Assembly: GCF_009764355.1 (NCBI RefSeq)
Contig: NZ_LNUA01000031.1
Span: forward strand, 468,856-532,855
Source of the DNA: Companilactobacillus bobalius
GTDB taxonomy: Bacteria > Bacillota > Bacilli > Lactobacillales > Lactobacillaceae
Direction: 5' to 3'
DNA length: 64,000 nt
Shown: piece after piece, positions 49,026 to 58,381 of the stretch
Position numbering within the stretch: position 1 is the first letter of the stretch
How the letters are laid out: each line of letters begins with the position of its first letter
The notes under the pieces: model-generated
What the model was told of the DNA's origin: nothing
Database searches by the model: none
Seen by the model: only the letters and a program-made list of their open reading frames with translations
Position numbers and translations under genes: made by a program

Positions 49026-49763
49026 ATGAAAATTTTAACGCCCCAACCGTTTTATTTTGATAAGGGTTCAAGTGCAGTTCTTCTTTTGCATTCTTTCTCA
49101 GGCACGGCTAATGATATGCGATTACTAGGTAGGTATTTGGAACGTAGTGGTTATTCTGCTTATGCTCCGATGTTTGCCGGTCACGGAACTCCTGAGCCAT
49201 TAGATATTTTAAATCTTGGCGGACCTGATCGTTGGTGGGAACAAACACTTGAAGCAGTGGAATTCTTAAAAGCTCAAGGGAAAAAACAAATTTCAGTTTT
49301 TGGTTTATCCTTAGGGGCAATTTTTGCTACTAAAGCTTTAGAAGAAATTCCAGAAGTAGTGTCAGGTGGTGTCTTCGGATCGCCACTGTATACGACCAAC
49401 TTTCGGGAAATTAGAAATGCCTTTATGACCTACGCAAAAAAGGTGTATTCTGTTCAACAGGGCTTAACAGAAGTTGAGATTGATTCTAAAATTAGAGTTG
49501 TTGATTCTAAGATAGATTCGATGTTAACAGAGATAAGTAAAGCTACCGCTGGTGTAACTGAAAATTTGGCTGAAATAAATCGACCATATTTTATTGGTCA
49601 AGGTACGAGTGATGAATTAGTAAATCCGGATGCCGCAAAAATTGTGGCTCAAAAGGTTGGAACAGCACAATTGCATTGGTATGATGCAGGACATGTCCTA
49701 ACCATCAACAGTGCTCACCATGAATTGGAGAGTGCCGTGTTAAACTTTTTAGAAAATAATTGA
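49026..49763 (+). CDS. Carboxylesterase (Est30-like)
   Basis: A 245-residue alpha/beta hydrolase related to monoacylglycerol lipase/carboxylesterase Est30. The oxyanion segment is LLHSFSGTANDM, the nucleophile elbow is GLSLGAIFA (about residue 98), the acid is in GQGTSDELV and the histidine in YDAGHVL. It sits between secG and rnr, the classic place of est in Firmicutes, and its end overlaps the leader of rnr. Confidence 0.9.
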   Translation: MKILTPQPFYFDKGSSAVLLLHSFSGTANDMRLLGRYLERSGYSAYAPMFAGHGTPEPLDILNLGGPDRWWEQTLEAVEFLKAQGKKQISVFGLSLGAIFATKALEEIPEVVSGGVFGSPLYTTNFREIRNAFMTYAKKVYSVQQGLTEVEIDSKIRVVDSKIDSMLTEISKATAGVTENLAEINRPYFIGQGTSDELVNPDAAKIVAQKVGTAQLHWYDAGHVLTINSAHHELESAVLNFLENN

Positions 49764-49771
49764 GGATAGAA

Positions 49772-52117
49772 ATGCCAGATAAAGAAAATAAATTAATTGC
49801 AGATATATTAGAGGTTTTCAGAAGTAATCCTGATCGCCGCTATAAGTCTGAGCAAATAGAAGATATATTACGAATGCACGGGGCTTCAGCCTTTAAACGT
49901 GTTGTTAAAGCTTTGGCTGTTTTGGAAGGCGAAAGCAAAATTAGTTTAACTAATAAAGATGAATTCAAGATGGCTGCACCTGAAACAACAGTTGAAGGTG
50001 AATTTAAGGGCAATGATAAAGGATTCGGTTTCGTTCGTTATGATGAAGTAGAACCTGATGCTTTTATTGCTAGAAGCAATACTTTACATGCTGTTAACGG
50101 TGATGTCGTTGATGTAAAAATTACTAAACCATCAAATCCTTGGATCGACAAGGGACCTGAAGGTGAAATCACTAAGATCGTAGAGAGATCATTAACAAAA
50201 GTTGTTGGTGAATTCCATCCATACAGTGATTCACAAGTTGAAAAAACTGGTTTCTACGGTTACATTCAAAGTCACGAAAAGAAAATTGCATCATATATGA
50301 TTTTCATTTCCGATAAAGGTCTTCATCCACAAATGGGTGATATGGTTCAAGTTTCGATTGATGAGTATCCTAGTGATAAACATCCCCAAAGTATGGAAGG
50401 TACAGCACTAGAAGTGATTGGTAACAAGAATGATCCTGGTGTCGATATTATGTCGATCGTGGTTGATAATGATATCAATCCTGAATTTCCAAGTGAAGTT
50501 CTTAAAGCTGCCGAAGAAATTCCTGACCATGTTTTGGATAGTGAAAAAGAAGGTCGTAAAGACTTAACTGATAATATGGTTATCACTATTGATGGGGATG
50601 ACTCAAAAGACTTTGATGATGCCGTCGGTGTTGATATGTTGCCAAATGGTAATTTCCACTTGGAAGTTCATATTGCTGATGTTACACACTATGTCACAGA
50701 GGGCTCACCAATTGATCAAGAAGCCTACGCTCGTGGAACAAGTACTTACTTGGTTGACCGAGTAATTCCAATGTTGCCATTCAGATTATCTAATGGAATT
50801 TGTTCTTTGAATCCGGATGAAGATCGTTTGGCTTTGACATGTGATATGGAGATTAATCACAAGGGTGATATTGTTAAATATGATATTTATCCTAGTGTGA
50901 TCAGATCTAAGTATCGTATGACATATAACAACGTTAATGAAATTTTGAAGGGTGACGAACTTCTTACTAAAGAATACGCACCATTAGTCCCAATGTTGAA
51001 AAACATGGCAGACCTTCATGAAATTTTATTCAACAAGCGTCATGAACGTGGTGCTATCGACTTCGAAGAAACTGAAGCACAAATCATTGTTGACGAAAAT
51101 GGTAAGCCAATTGATATCAAGTTAAGAGAACGTGGAACATCTGAAAAGATGATCGAATCATTCATGTTAGCTGCTAATGAAACTGTAGCTATGAATTATA
51201 ATTTGAAACACGTACCATTCTTGTATCGTGTCCATGAAAAACCCGATGATGAAAAAGTTAAGAACTTCTTTGAATTCGTTGCTGCAATGGGTGTACAAGT
51301 TCAAGGTAACTTGAAAGAAATTACACCAAAGATGTTCCAAGATGTTTTATCAAAAGTTGTTGGCACACCTGAAGAACCAGTTGTTACAATCATGTTGTTG
51401 CGTAGTATGCAACAGGCTAGATATTCTGATAATCCATTGGGTCACTTTGGTTTAGCTGCTAAATATTATACTCACTTTACTTCACCAATCAGACGTTATC
51501 CTGATTTGATGGTTCATCGTATGATTCACAGTTATGCCGTTAATGGCTTTACTGATGATGAGCAAGCTAAATGGAAAGAAAAATTACCAGATGTTGCTCA
51601 ACATACTTCTGGTCGTGAAAGAATTTCTATCAATGCTGAACGTGCGGTTGATGACTTGAAGAAGACTGAATACATGGCCGATCAAGTTGGTAGTGAATTT
51701 GATGCCGTTGTCAGTTCCGTAACTAGTTTTGGAATGTTCATTCAATTAGATAATACGGTTGAAGGTTTGATTCATATTTCAAACATGAAGGATGACTTCT
51801 ACGAATATGATGAAAAGAGCATGTCTATGCATGGTCGTGGTACTGGTAAGACCTTTAAGGTTGGACAACCAATCAAAGTTAAATTGATCAGAGCTGATGT
51901 TGAGCATCGTCAAATTGACTTTGAACGTGTTCTAACACCTGAAGAACAAGAACAAGCCGATAAGCGTGAAGCTGAGTTTAAGAAGAAGCGTTCAATGCAA
52001 CATGGTCGTGGCCGTGGTGGACATGGACGTCATAATGACAAACGTGGAAACGGCAATAGTAGTAATAGTCACAACAATAATAACCATAAGAGACGTGGTA
52101 AATACGAAAGTCGGTGA
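49772..52117 (+). CDS. rnr: Ribonuclease R
   Basis: RNase R is a processive 3'-5' exoribonuclease that degrades structured RNA and works with SmpB-tmRNA in trans-translation. The 781-residue protein has an N-terminal HTH-like and cold-shock region, the RNB catalytic core with the acidic cluster TIDGDDSKDFDDAVGV, and an S1 domain (about 630-715). The C-terminus is a Gly/Arg/Asn/His-rich basic tail (KKKRSMQHGRGRGGHGR and onward). ATG 49772 has GAGGAT upstream; the TTG at 49760 overlaps that site. smpB follows after 6 bases. Confidence 0.96.
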   Translation: MPDKENKLIADILEVFRSNPDRRYKSEQIEDILRMHGASAFKRVVKALAVLEGESKISLTNKDEFKMAAPETTVEGEFKGNDKGFGFVRYDEVEPDAFIARSNTLHAVNGDVVDVKITKPSNPWIDKGPEGEITKIVERSLTKVVGEFHPYSDSQVEKTGFYGYIQSHEKKIASYMIFISDKGLHPQMGDMVQVSIDEYPSDKHPQSMEGTALEVIGNKNDPGVDIMSIVVDNDINPEFPSEVLKAAEEIPDHVLDSEKEGRKDLTDNMVITIDGDDSKDFDDAVGVDMLPNGNFHLEVHIADVTHYVTEGSPIDQEAYARGTSTYLVDRVIPMLPFRLSNGICSLNPDEDRLALTCDMEINHKGDIVKYDIYPSVIRSKYRMTYNNVNEILKGDELLTKEYAPLVPMLKNMADLHEILFNKRHERGAIDFEETEAQIIVDENGKPIDIKLRERGTSEKMIESFMLAANETVAMNYNLKHVPFLYRVHEKPDDEKVKNFFEFVAAMGVQVQGNLKEITPKMFQDVLSKVVGTPEEPVVTIMLLRSMQQARYSDNPLGHFGLAAKYYTHFTSPIRRYPDLMVHRMIHSYAVNGFTDDEQAKWKEKLPDVAQHTSGRERISINAERAVDDLKKTEYMADQVGSEFDAVVSSVTSFGMFIQLDNTVEGLIHISNMKDDFYEYDEKSMSMHGRGTGKTFKVGQPIKVKLIRADVEHRQIDFERVLTPEEQEQADKREAEFKKKRSMQHGRGRGGHGRHNDKRGNGNSSNSHNNNNHKRRGKYESR

Positions 52118-52123
52118 TGAACG

Positions 52124-52594
52124 ATGAAGAAACATCACACAAAGGCTGCTAGTGAGGTAGCTAATAATCGTAAGGCTCGTCATGACTACAATATTTTAGA
52201 TACATATGAGGCGGGTATTTCTTTGACAGGAACTGAGATTAAGTCAGTTCGTGCTAGTAAAATCAATATTAAAGATGGTTTCGTTCAACCCCATAATGGG
52301 GAACTTTGGTTAGAAAACGTTAATATCAGCGTTTATGATCAAGGAAACCAGTTTAATCACGATCCATTGAGAAATCGTAAATTGCTTTTACATAAGAAGG
52401 AAATTCGTAAAATAAGCTCTACAGTTCAAGAAAAGGGAATTACAGTAATTCCTTTGAAAGTTTACTTAAAGCATGGTTTTGCTAAAGTATTGATTGGCGT
52501 AGCTGAAGGTAAAAGAAAATACGATAAACGTGAAACAATTAAAAAGCGTGATCAAGAAAGAGAAATTCAACGTATTGTTAAGAATGCGTATTAA
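52124..52594 (+). CDS. smpB: tmRNA-binding protein SmpB
   Basis: SmpB brings tmRNA to stalled ribosomes. The 156-residue protein has the beta-barrel motifs [29 protein letters not shown] and [18 protein letters not shown], followed by the basic C-terminal tail [17 protein letters not shown] that enters the mRNA channel. It is cotranscribed with rnr. No ssrA gene is visible in this window. Confidence 0.96.
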   Translation: MKKHHTKAASEVANNRKARHDYNILDTYEAGISLTGTEIKSVRASKINIKDGFVQPHNGELWLENVNISVYDQGNQFNHDPLRNRKLLLHKKEIRKISSTVQEKGITVIPLKVYLKHGFAKVLIGVAEGKRKYDKRETIKKRDQEREIQRIVKNAY

Positions 52595-52618
52595 CCTTTC
52601 GGTTGATCGCTTTTTTTT
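52586..52618 (+). terminator. Terminator overlapping the smpB stop codon
   Basis: GCG-TA-TTAACC pairs with GGTTGA-T-CGC around TTTC, followed by eight T residues. The left arm lies within the last smpB codons. Confidence 0.75.
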
Positions 52619-52682
52619 ACCCAAATTTTTAAAGTGTTAAAATATGATAAAATTAGTTTATTAATGATTCATGGGGGATCAG

Positions 52683-54470
52683 ATGAAAAAACTAGTAGGG
52701 CTATTATTTGCTTTCTTAGCGATTTTTCTAGCATTTCAAACTACCACTGATGTAAAAGCTGATAAATTTACAGTGAAAAATTATGACGTTACTGTCGATA
52801 TCAAAAAAGATGGTAATGCTGATTTAACACAAAAAATTGTTTATGATTTTCAAGGCGATTATCATGGTGTTTATTACAATCAAGATTTAAAGGGAATCAA
52901 GGGTGCCAGTGATCCAGTCGTCACTTATAATAATGGATCTGGGGCTAAGACATTGGTCAACAATGATTCAAATCAGAATAATACTGTTAGAGTTACTAGA
53001 ACCGATAATTCGATGGATATGAAAGTTTATCACGCCGTTGATTCAGAAATGGTGACTTATACTTATAAATATCAACTTTATGGAGTAATCACTAATTATT
53101 TAGATACAGCTGAGCTAAATTGGAAAATTATTGGTAATGGTTGGGATAACGATTTGAATAACATTAAGCTAACCTTGAATTTTCCAAAGAAGAATATTAC
53201 GCAATTGCAGGCCTGGACTCACGGACTATTATCGGGACATACAGAGGTGGACAAGAAAAATGGTCAAGTAGTAATGACTTTGGATGAATTGCCTGCTAAT
53301 CAATCAGTGGAAAGTCATATTATTTTTCCCGTAACTGTAACTGCTGATAATAAGAACATCGTCAATAAGAAGGCTAAAGCGAGAATTCTAGCTGCAGAAA
53401 AGTCAAAAGCTGAAGCGGCTAATGCTAGACGACAACGAGAAAAGAATTTTTATTGGATAATGATGGCGATTGCTGGAGTGTTTATTGTTATTATTTATCT
53501 CTATCAATTTATTAAATTACGCAAGAACCCGGGACAAAAGCATCAAATACCAACACCTTTGCATCATTTCTTTGACGAACCAGAATTTATTCCTAGTTTT
53601 ACTGAAATAATTTTGGATCGTCAATCCAAGGCTAATAGCAATTCTTTAACAGCTGATTTGTTGAATGAAGTTGGCTATCGTCGTATGAAAATTGATAAAA
53701 TCGGTAAAGACTACCAAATTACGGCACTGGTTCCACCTACCAATGAATTTTTTAAATATTTAATTGATAAGATCGGTGATGGTAAATCAGTCCGGTTGAA
53801 AGACATTCGTAAATTTGCTCGTAGCAATGACGACAAGATGACTAAAAAATTTGATAAGTGGGCTAAAGATGCGGCAAAGGGTCGAGAGAAATATTTAGAT
53901 TTAGGAAATATGAATTTGGTTGATAGTTTTAAAGTTGCCACAATAGCCGTTGATATTATCCTTGGTATCATGCTGATGATTTCTTTAATTCTTAGCAGTA
54001 CAGTTCTACTCAGTGGCGCAATTCTAGTAGTTATTGGTCTTGTGGCTTGGATTCCGTATGTAATCGTAAAGAAAAAGATTACACCATATACAAATTTAGG
54101 TGAAGAAGAAGTTAACAAAATTAGAGCCTTTAAACGAATGCTAGAGGATATTGATGATATTAAAATGGCTGAGGTTGGCGACATTATCCTTTGGGAACGA
54201 TTCTTGCCATATGCGGTTATCTTCGGTGTTTCTGATAAAGTAATTAAGGCCTTGAAAGTTAACTTTGGAGCTGATGTGGTTAATAATTCGGCTATTGCAT
54301 ATTATTATATTGGGAGTAGTAGTTTTCTTAATAGCAATACAGGCTTCCAAACAGCTTTTACAGGAGCAATTTCAGCAGGGGGCTCATCAAGTATCTCAGG
54401 TGGATCCGGCGGTTTCTCAGGAGGCTCGTCTGGTGGTTTTGGAGGAGGTTCCGGTGGTGGAGCTTTCTAA
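52683..54470 (+). CDS. DUF2207 domain membrane protein
   Basis: A 595-residue protein starting at ATG 52683 (GGGGGA 5 bases upstream; the ATG at 52671 overlaps it). It has a signal peptide (about 1-27, ending near VKADKF) and an extracellular DUF2207 region of about 220 residues. A first membrane segment lies at about 255-277, a cytosolic stretch with a lysine-rich part at about 280-420, two further segments at about 430-465, and a C-terminal Gly/Ser-rich tail of about 30 residues ending GGGSGGGAF. The family is widespread in Gram-positives; its function is not established. It is a single-gene unit. Confidence 0.82.
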   Translation: MKKLVGLLFAFLAIFLAFQTTTDVKADKFTVKNYDVTVDIKKDGNADLTQKIVYDFQGDYHGVYYNQDLKGIKGASDPVVTYNNGSGAKTLVNNDSNQNNTVRVTRTDNSMDMKVYHAVDSEMVTYTYKYQLYGVITNYLDTAELNWKIIGNGWDNDLNNIKLTLNFPKKNITQLQAWTHGLLSGHTEVDKKNGQVVMTLDELPANQSVESHIIFPVTVTADNKNIVNKKAKARILAAEKSKAEAANARRQREKNFYWIMMAIAGVFIVIIYLYQFIKLRKNPGQKHQIPTPLHHFFDEPEFIPSFTEIILDRQSKANSNSLTADLLNEVGYRRMKIDKIGKDYQITALVPPTNEFFKYLIDKIGDGKSVRLKDIRKFARSNDDKMTKKFDKWAKDAAKGREKYLDLGNMNLVDSFKVATIAVDIILGIMLMISLILSSTVLLSGAILVVIGLVAWIPYVIVKKKITPYTNLGEEEVNKIRAFKRMLEDIDDIKMAEVGDIILWERFLPYAVIFGVSDKVIKALKVNFGADVVNNSAIAYYYIGSSSFLNSNTGFQTAFTGAISAGGSSSISGGSGGFSGGSSGGFGGGSGGGAF

Positions 54471-54486
54471 AATATATTGAGACAAA

Positions 54487-54521
54487 AAAATGGACTGAGA
54501 ATTTTTTCTCAGTCCATTTTT
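54487..54521. terminator. Bidirectional terminator between DUF2207 and LPXTG genes
   Basis: AAAATGGACTGAGAA pairs perfectly with TTCTCAGTCCATTTT, with A and T runs on the two flanks. Confidence 0.9.
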
Positions 54522-54532
54522 AATTTGTCTAA

Positions 54533-56770
54533 TTAAGCATGACGACGATTAAGATAAGTGATGCTAATTAGAAGAACGAATCCTAGAAGACTTGCTAGCA
54601 AACCAGATTCAGCACCAGTTTGAGGAAGTTTGTCAGTATTGGATTCTGAAGTAGAACTATTGCCATTATTTGAAGTGTCAGGGTTCAATGGGTTAGTGAT
54701 AAGTCCACCTTCATTATTGTTATTGTCTGTAGCGGGATGTTCAGGATCAACGATTAAACCACTATCGTTGTCATCTTTATCACCGTTACCATTTTCATCG
54801 GGTTTAGAAGTATTGCCTTCATTACCATTATTGTCGCCGGGTTCTTGAGTATTACCTTCATTACCATTATTGTTATCACCAGGTTCAGTTGTGACGGTCT
54901 TAGGGTCTGATGTTTCTAATGTACCAACACCGGTCTCATTGGAGTTCTCAGTGATAGTAAATGGAATCTTATCAGGATTTAAATCATAACCTTCAGGAGC
55001 TTTAGTTTCTAGGAAGTAATACTTGCCAGGTTTAAGATTGTCAATTTTGATAACACCTAGCTCATTTGTTACGGCAGTTTCTAGAGCAATACCATCATCA
55101 CCATAAAGAGTATATTCAGCACCAGGGACGCCAACTGTTAAATCATCACGATCAAATTTTTGAAGAACTGCACTATAGCCATTTTCACCAGTAATTTCTT
55201 TTTCGTTTTCAACGGAAATCATTTTTGGTGTTAGATTATCAGCACTAATATCGAATTCAATATCTTCGCCTTTGAGATAACCTTCGGGAGCTTTAGTTTC
55301 AACTAATTTATAATGTCCAACTGGTAGGTTGTAGAAATGGCCAAGACCTAAACGGTCGGTAGTGATTGTTCCAACAACTTCACCTTTATCATTAACAATG
55401 TTGAATTCGGCACCGGCTAATTTGTAGCCAGTTTCAGCATCAATTTTCTTAATAACAATTGAACCTAATTCTTCTTTTTCAGGTTCGTCAACACCAGTTA
55501 CTTGAACAGGTGCTGTAGTTTGTCCCGTTATGGTAAATGGAATTTCGTTTTCATTCAATTGATAACCAGCAGGGGCTGTGACTTCTTTGAAGTAATAGTC
55601 GCCGGCACCAAGATTATTTAGCTTGATTTGACCATTTTCATCAGTAGTCAAATTAGTTTGAACAGGAGTATCTGAACCAACTTTGTAAAGATCATAAACG
55701 GCGCCTGCTAATGGAGTAGTGTTGTCTTGTTCATTGAATTTAGTCAATGTAGCACTACCGAGTTTGTTACCACTACCATTACCGGAATTAGTTCCACCAG
55801 AAACTTTTCCAGAAGCTGTTTCATTGATTTCCTGTGACTCATTACCGTTACCAGTAACTTTTCCTGTCATTGTAGCGTCGTTTCTAAAGACTGTTCCATC
55901 AGTTACTTTGCTTGGATCTGTAACTTTAGTTTGGAAGGTTATAGCGTACATTTGTTTTCCAGAATTTGGAATGGTTAAATCAAATCCATTTCCAGACTCA
56001 TTTAGAGTGTAATTGCTTGAAGGAACGGTATCTCCGCGTTTATAGGTACCAGTTTCCTTATCCTTCCAGGTAGCCTCTTGAACGACAACAGAGCCAGATA
56101 CATATTCTAAATTAGGATCAGTAATAGTATCAAAGACGCTCATTGTACCGAAGTTTAATTCATTACGGTTGGCAAGGATAGTCCAAGTAACGATTTCGTT
56201 ACCCTCGGCATCAGTACCAAAGACACCCTTTTTCGAGATGTTTTTGTCACTGGCTTTGGTTTGAAGAATGCTTTGTTGAGTATTCTTATCCTTAATAGGG
56301 AAATAAACATCATTTGAACCAACTTCAGCTTTATTACGATCTACGGTAACTCCTGTGTTGATAGAAAGCGTCCCTTTGACACTTTCAAGTTCCTCAACAT
56401 TTTCGTTGAAGGTAACAACAATTTGATTACTACTATTCAAAATAGCTGTACCAATGACTTCACCATTGTCACCAACAACATTGAATGGAGTATCGTTTGG
56501 TGTAACGGCTAAGGGACTTGGCACGTCGATAGTCAAAGTATCGCCATTTTCAAGTTTGTAACCAGTCGTATCGTACTCGTATGTGATTGGTACGGTACTG
56601 CTCATGCTGTAAATCTTGTCTTGTTTATTAATAGAACCGCTTGTAATCATATCAGAACTAGTATAGTTTTTAGCAGCTTTAACATTATTAGTGTTAAAGG
56701 TAAGAATTAAAATTATAACGGCTAATCCAGTTATGAGAGCGGTAAAAATATTTCGTAATTTCTTCCCCAT
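54533..56770 (-). CDS. LPXTG-anchored surface adhesin with three SpaA/Cna-B domains
   Basis: A 745-residue wall-anchored protein. It has a signal peptide (about 1-33), then an N-terminal adhesin region of about 290 residues resembling collagen/fibrinogen-binding domains. Three SpaA/Cna-B-like domains follow (about 335-430, 433-520, 530-620). Each begins with a lysine strand (ATLTKF, IVIKKI, AVLQKF) and carries an E-x-x-APxGY motif (EVTAPAGY, ETKAPEGY twice), as in domains locked by Lys-Asn isopeptide bonds. A low-complexity Asn/Gly/Asp/Pro linker with repeated EPGDNN and GNEGNT units spans the wall. The sortase signal LPQTG (715-719), a hydrophobic segment and the charged end NRRHA finish the protein. 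AAAGGGG precedes the ATG. Confidence 0.9.
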   Translation of the reverse strand: MGKKLRNIFTALITGLAVIILILTFNTNNVKAAKNYTSSDMITSGSINKQDKIYSMSSTVPITYEYDTTGYKLENGDTLTIDVPSPLAVTPNDTPFNVVGDNGEVIGTAILNSSNQIVVTFNENVEELESVKGTLSINTGVTVDRNKAEVGSNDVYFPIKDKNTQQSILQTKASDKNISKKGVFGTDAEGNEIVTWTILANRNELNFGTMSVFDTITDPNLEYVSGSVVVQEATWKDKETGTYKRGDTVPSSNYTLNESGNGFDLTIPNSGKQMYAITFQTKVTDPSKVTDGTVFRNDATMTGKVTGNGNESQEINETASGKVSGGTNSGNGSGNKLGSATLTKFNEQDNTTPLAGAVYDLYKVGSDTPVQTNLTTDENGQIKLNNLGAGDYYFKEVTAPAGYQLNENEIPFTITGQTTAPVQVTGVDEPEKEELGSIVIKKIDAETGYKLAGAEFNIVNDKGEVVGTITTDRLGLGHFYNLPVGHYKLVETKAPEGYLKGEDIEFDISADNLTPKMISVENEKEITGENGYSAVLQKFDRDDLTVGVPGAEYTLYGDDGIALETAVTNELGVIKIDNLKPGKYYFLETKAPEGYDLNPDKIPFTITENSNETGVGTLETSDPKTVTTEPGDNNNGNEGNTQEPGDNNGNEGNTSKPDENGNGDKDDNDSGLIVDPEHPATDNNNNEGGLITNPLNPDTSNNGNSSTSESNTDKLPQTGAESGLLASLLGFVLLISITYLNRRHA

Positions 56771-57026
56771 ACTTTTTCCCCTTTCTTAATCAGTACAGTC
56801 CAATTATAGAATGATTAAGCTGAATACGATAGGGCTTAATGATAAATATTATTTTATTATTTAAAAACGTTATTAATAAAGAAACGAGTGCTTGTGATAA
56901 ATACCACATATGGTGAAATTTCAAAAATATATACAATATATAGAATTGAAGTGGTATCATAGTGAATGTTGTTTTTTTGCAAATTAACAAATCAAATAAA
57001 GAATTAAAAAGCTACGGAGGAGAATA

Positions 57027-57674
57027 ATGATGATCGTATTGAGCGGCGCAATTGGAGCCGGAAAGAGTTCATTGGCGACTATTTTATCAGAACACTTAGG
57101 AACTGAGGCTTTCTATGAACAAGTTGATAATAATCCGGTTTTGCCATTATTTTATAAAGACCCTAAGAAATATGCATTTTTACTACAAATTTACTTTTTG
57201 AATAAACGTTTTGATTCAATTAAGAAAGCAATGGTACAAGATAATAATGTTTTGGACCGTTCAATTTACGAAGATTCACTATTCTTTCATATGAATGCTG
57301 ACATGGGTAGAGCTACTCCTCAAGAAGTAAAAGTTTACGATGAACTTCTAGACAACATGATGCAAGAACTACCATACGCTGCCGCTAAAAAGGCACCTGA
57401 TTTATTGGTACACTTGGATATTTCATATGACACAATGATTCACCGTATCGAAAAACGTGGTCGTTCATATGAACAACCAGAACAAGATCCAACTTTGCCA
57501 GAATATTATCATCAACTACTTAGCCGTTATGATGGTTGGTATGACGATTATGATTACAGTCCTAAGATGAAAATCGATGGTGACAAGTATGATTTCGTTG
57601 AGAACCCTGAAGATCGTCAAAAGGTTCTTGATTTAATTGATGAACAATTACGTAAACGTGGAACATTAGACTAA
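57027..57674 (+). CDS. Deoxynucleoside kinase (dAK/dGK type)
   Basis: A 215-residue kinase that phosphorylates deoxyadenosine or deoxyguanosine (and possibly deoxycytidine) for nucleotide salvage. The P-loop is GAIGAGKSSLA at residues 7-17, the DRS motif is in VLDRSIYEDSLFF, and the lid region is HRIEKRGRSYEQ. Many lactobacilli depend on such salvage enzymes. The start could be ATG 57027 or 57030; CGGAGGAG lies just upstream of both. It is a single-gene unit with its own terminator. Confidence 0.88.
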   Translation: MMIVLSGAIGAGKSSLATILSEHLGTEAFYEQVDNNPVLPLFYKDPKKYAFLLQIYFLNKRFDSIKKAMVQDNNVLDRSIYEDSLFFHMNADMGRATPQEVKVYDELLDNMMQELPYAAAKKAPDLLVHLDISYDTMIHRIEKRGRSYEQPEQDPTLPEYYHQLLSRYDGWYDDYDYSPKMKIDGDKYDFVENPEDRQKVLDLIDEQLRKRGTLD

Positions 57675-57680
57675 ATTATT

Positions 57681-57713
57681 AAGACAAAGCCAATAAGTGG
57701 TTTTGTCTTTTTT
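57681..57713 (+). terminator. Terminator after the deoxynucleoside kinase
   Basis: AAGACAAAGCCA pairs with TGGTTTTGTCTT (one wobble), followed by T residues. Confidence 0.88.
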
Positions 57714-57755
57714 ATTAGCTTGATACCGGGTTGAAAATAAGATAACCTATTAGGA

Positions 57756-57802
57756 GCAGTTTACACTGATGAACCTGCGGAATTAATTAAAACAGTGGAG
57801 GG
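57756..57802 (+). promoter_or_regulatory. Pseudoknot-capable leader before queT (possible preQ1-type riboswitch)
   Basis: GCAG (57756-57759) can pair with CTGC (57775-57778). Its loop contains CACTG (57764-57768), complementary to CAGTG (57793-57797), which abuts and overlaps the Shine-Dalgarno sequence GGAGGG (57797-57802). An A-rich linker (57781-57792) joins the two. This is an H-type pseudoknot next to the ribosome binding site, the layout of preQ1 riboswitches, and the gene downstream is of the QueT queuosine-precursor transporter family. The conserved loop bases of preQ1-I and the AUAACCGCC core of preQ1-II are not present, so the class is unassigned. A separate GGTT/AACC hairpin lies at about 57728-57747. 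Confidence 0.45.
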
Positions 57803-57809
57803 TTTTATT

Positions 57810-58304
57810 TTGAGTAATTTAAAAGTAAGAGATATCACACAATTGGCTTTGGTAGCAGCGCTTTATGTAGCAGTGACAATCGCACCTGTTATTTCAGCGT
57901 TTTCCTACGGTCAAATCCAATTTCGAGTTTCAGAGATTCTGATGTTATTGCCATTTTTTAATCATAAATATAGTTGGTCTCTGATTATTGGATGCTTTAT
58001 CTCAAATATCTTTAGTGCATCATTAGGGGCATACGATTTGATTTTAGGAACGTTAGCAACAGCAATTGCTTGCTACTTGATTACAAGGGTTCCTGCTAAG
58101 ACAAAATTCTTATGGCTAGTACCTGTAATTTGTGCCGTTGTAAATGGATTAATTGTTGGGGCAGAATTGCATTTTGTCTTGAAATTACCATTTGCCTTGA
58201 ACTTTGTTACGGTTGGACTAGGTGAGTTAGTTGTTGTAGCTATCGGTGCGGTGATTTTCTATTTCTTAATGCAAAATAAGAGTTTTAGTAAATTAATAAA
58301 GTAA
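57810..58304 (+). CDS. queT: QueT-family transporter (queuosine precursor uptake)
   Basis: A 164-residue membrane protein with about five hydrophobic segments and the QueT-family pattern QIQFRVSEILMLLPFF followed by IIGCFISNIF and GAYDLILGTLAT. QueT proteins are the substrate-binding components of energy-coupling (ECF) uptake systems thought to bring in a queuosine precursor. I start at TTG 57810, with GGAGGG 7 bases upstream; the GTG at 57795 lies within that ribosome binding site. The ECF energising genes are not in this window. Confidence 0.87.
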   Translation: MSNLKVRDITQLALVAALYVAVTIAPVISAFSYGQIQFRVSEILMLLPFFNHKYSWSLIIGCFISNIFSASLGAYDLILGTLATAIACYLITRVPAKTKFLWLVPVICAVVNGLIVGAELHFVLKLPFALNFVTVGLGELVVVAIGAVIFYFLMQNKSFSKLIK

Positions 58305-58311
58305 GGCAGAG

Positions 58312-58339
58312 ATGAGGGAAGTTCTTCCCTCATTTTTTT
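58312..58339 (+). terminator. Terminator after queT
   Basis: ATGAGGGAA-GTTC-TTCCCTCAT is a perfect stem with a four-base loop, followed by a run of T residues. Confidence 0.92.
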
Positions 58340-58381
58340 GTTATAATCTACTTTATAGAGTTTGCAAGGAGATGTGATCTT

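Noticed and set aside
53711..54184. 157-codon minus-strand frame inside the DUF2207 gene
   Set aside because: Antisense shadow of a clear coding frame; repetitive Ile/Ser/Lys content and no start signals.
57728..57802. queT leader as a standard preQ1-I, preQ1-II, TPP or folate riboswitch
   Set aside because: None of the conserved core sequences of these classes is present, so I list only a structural candidate.
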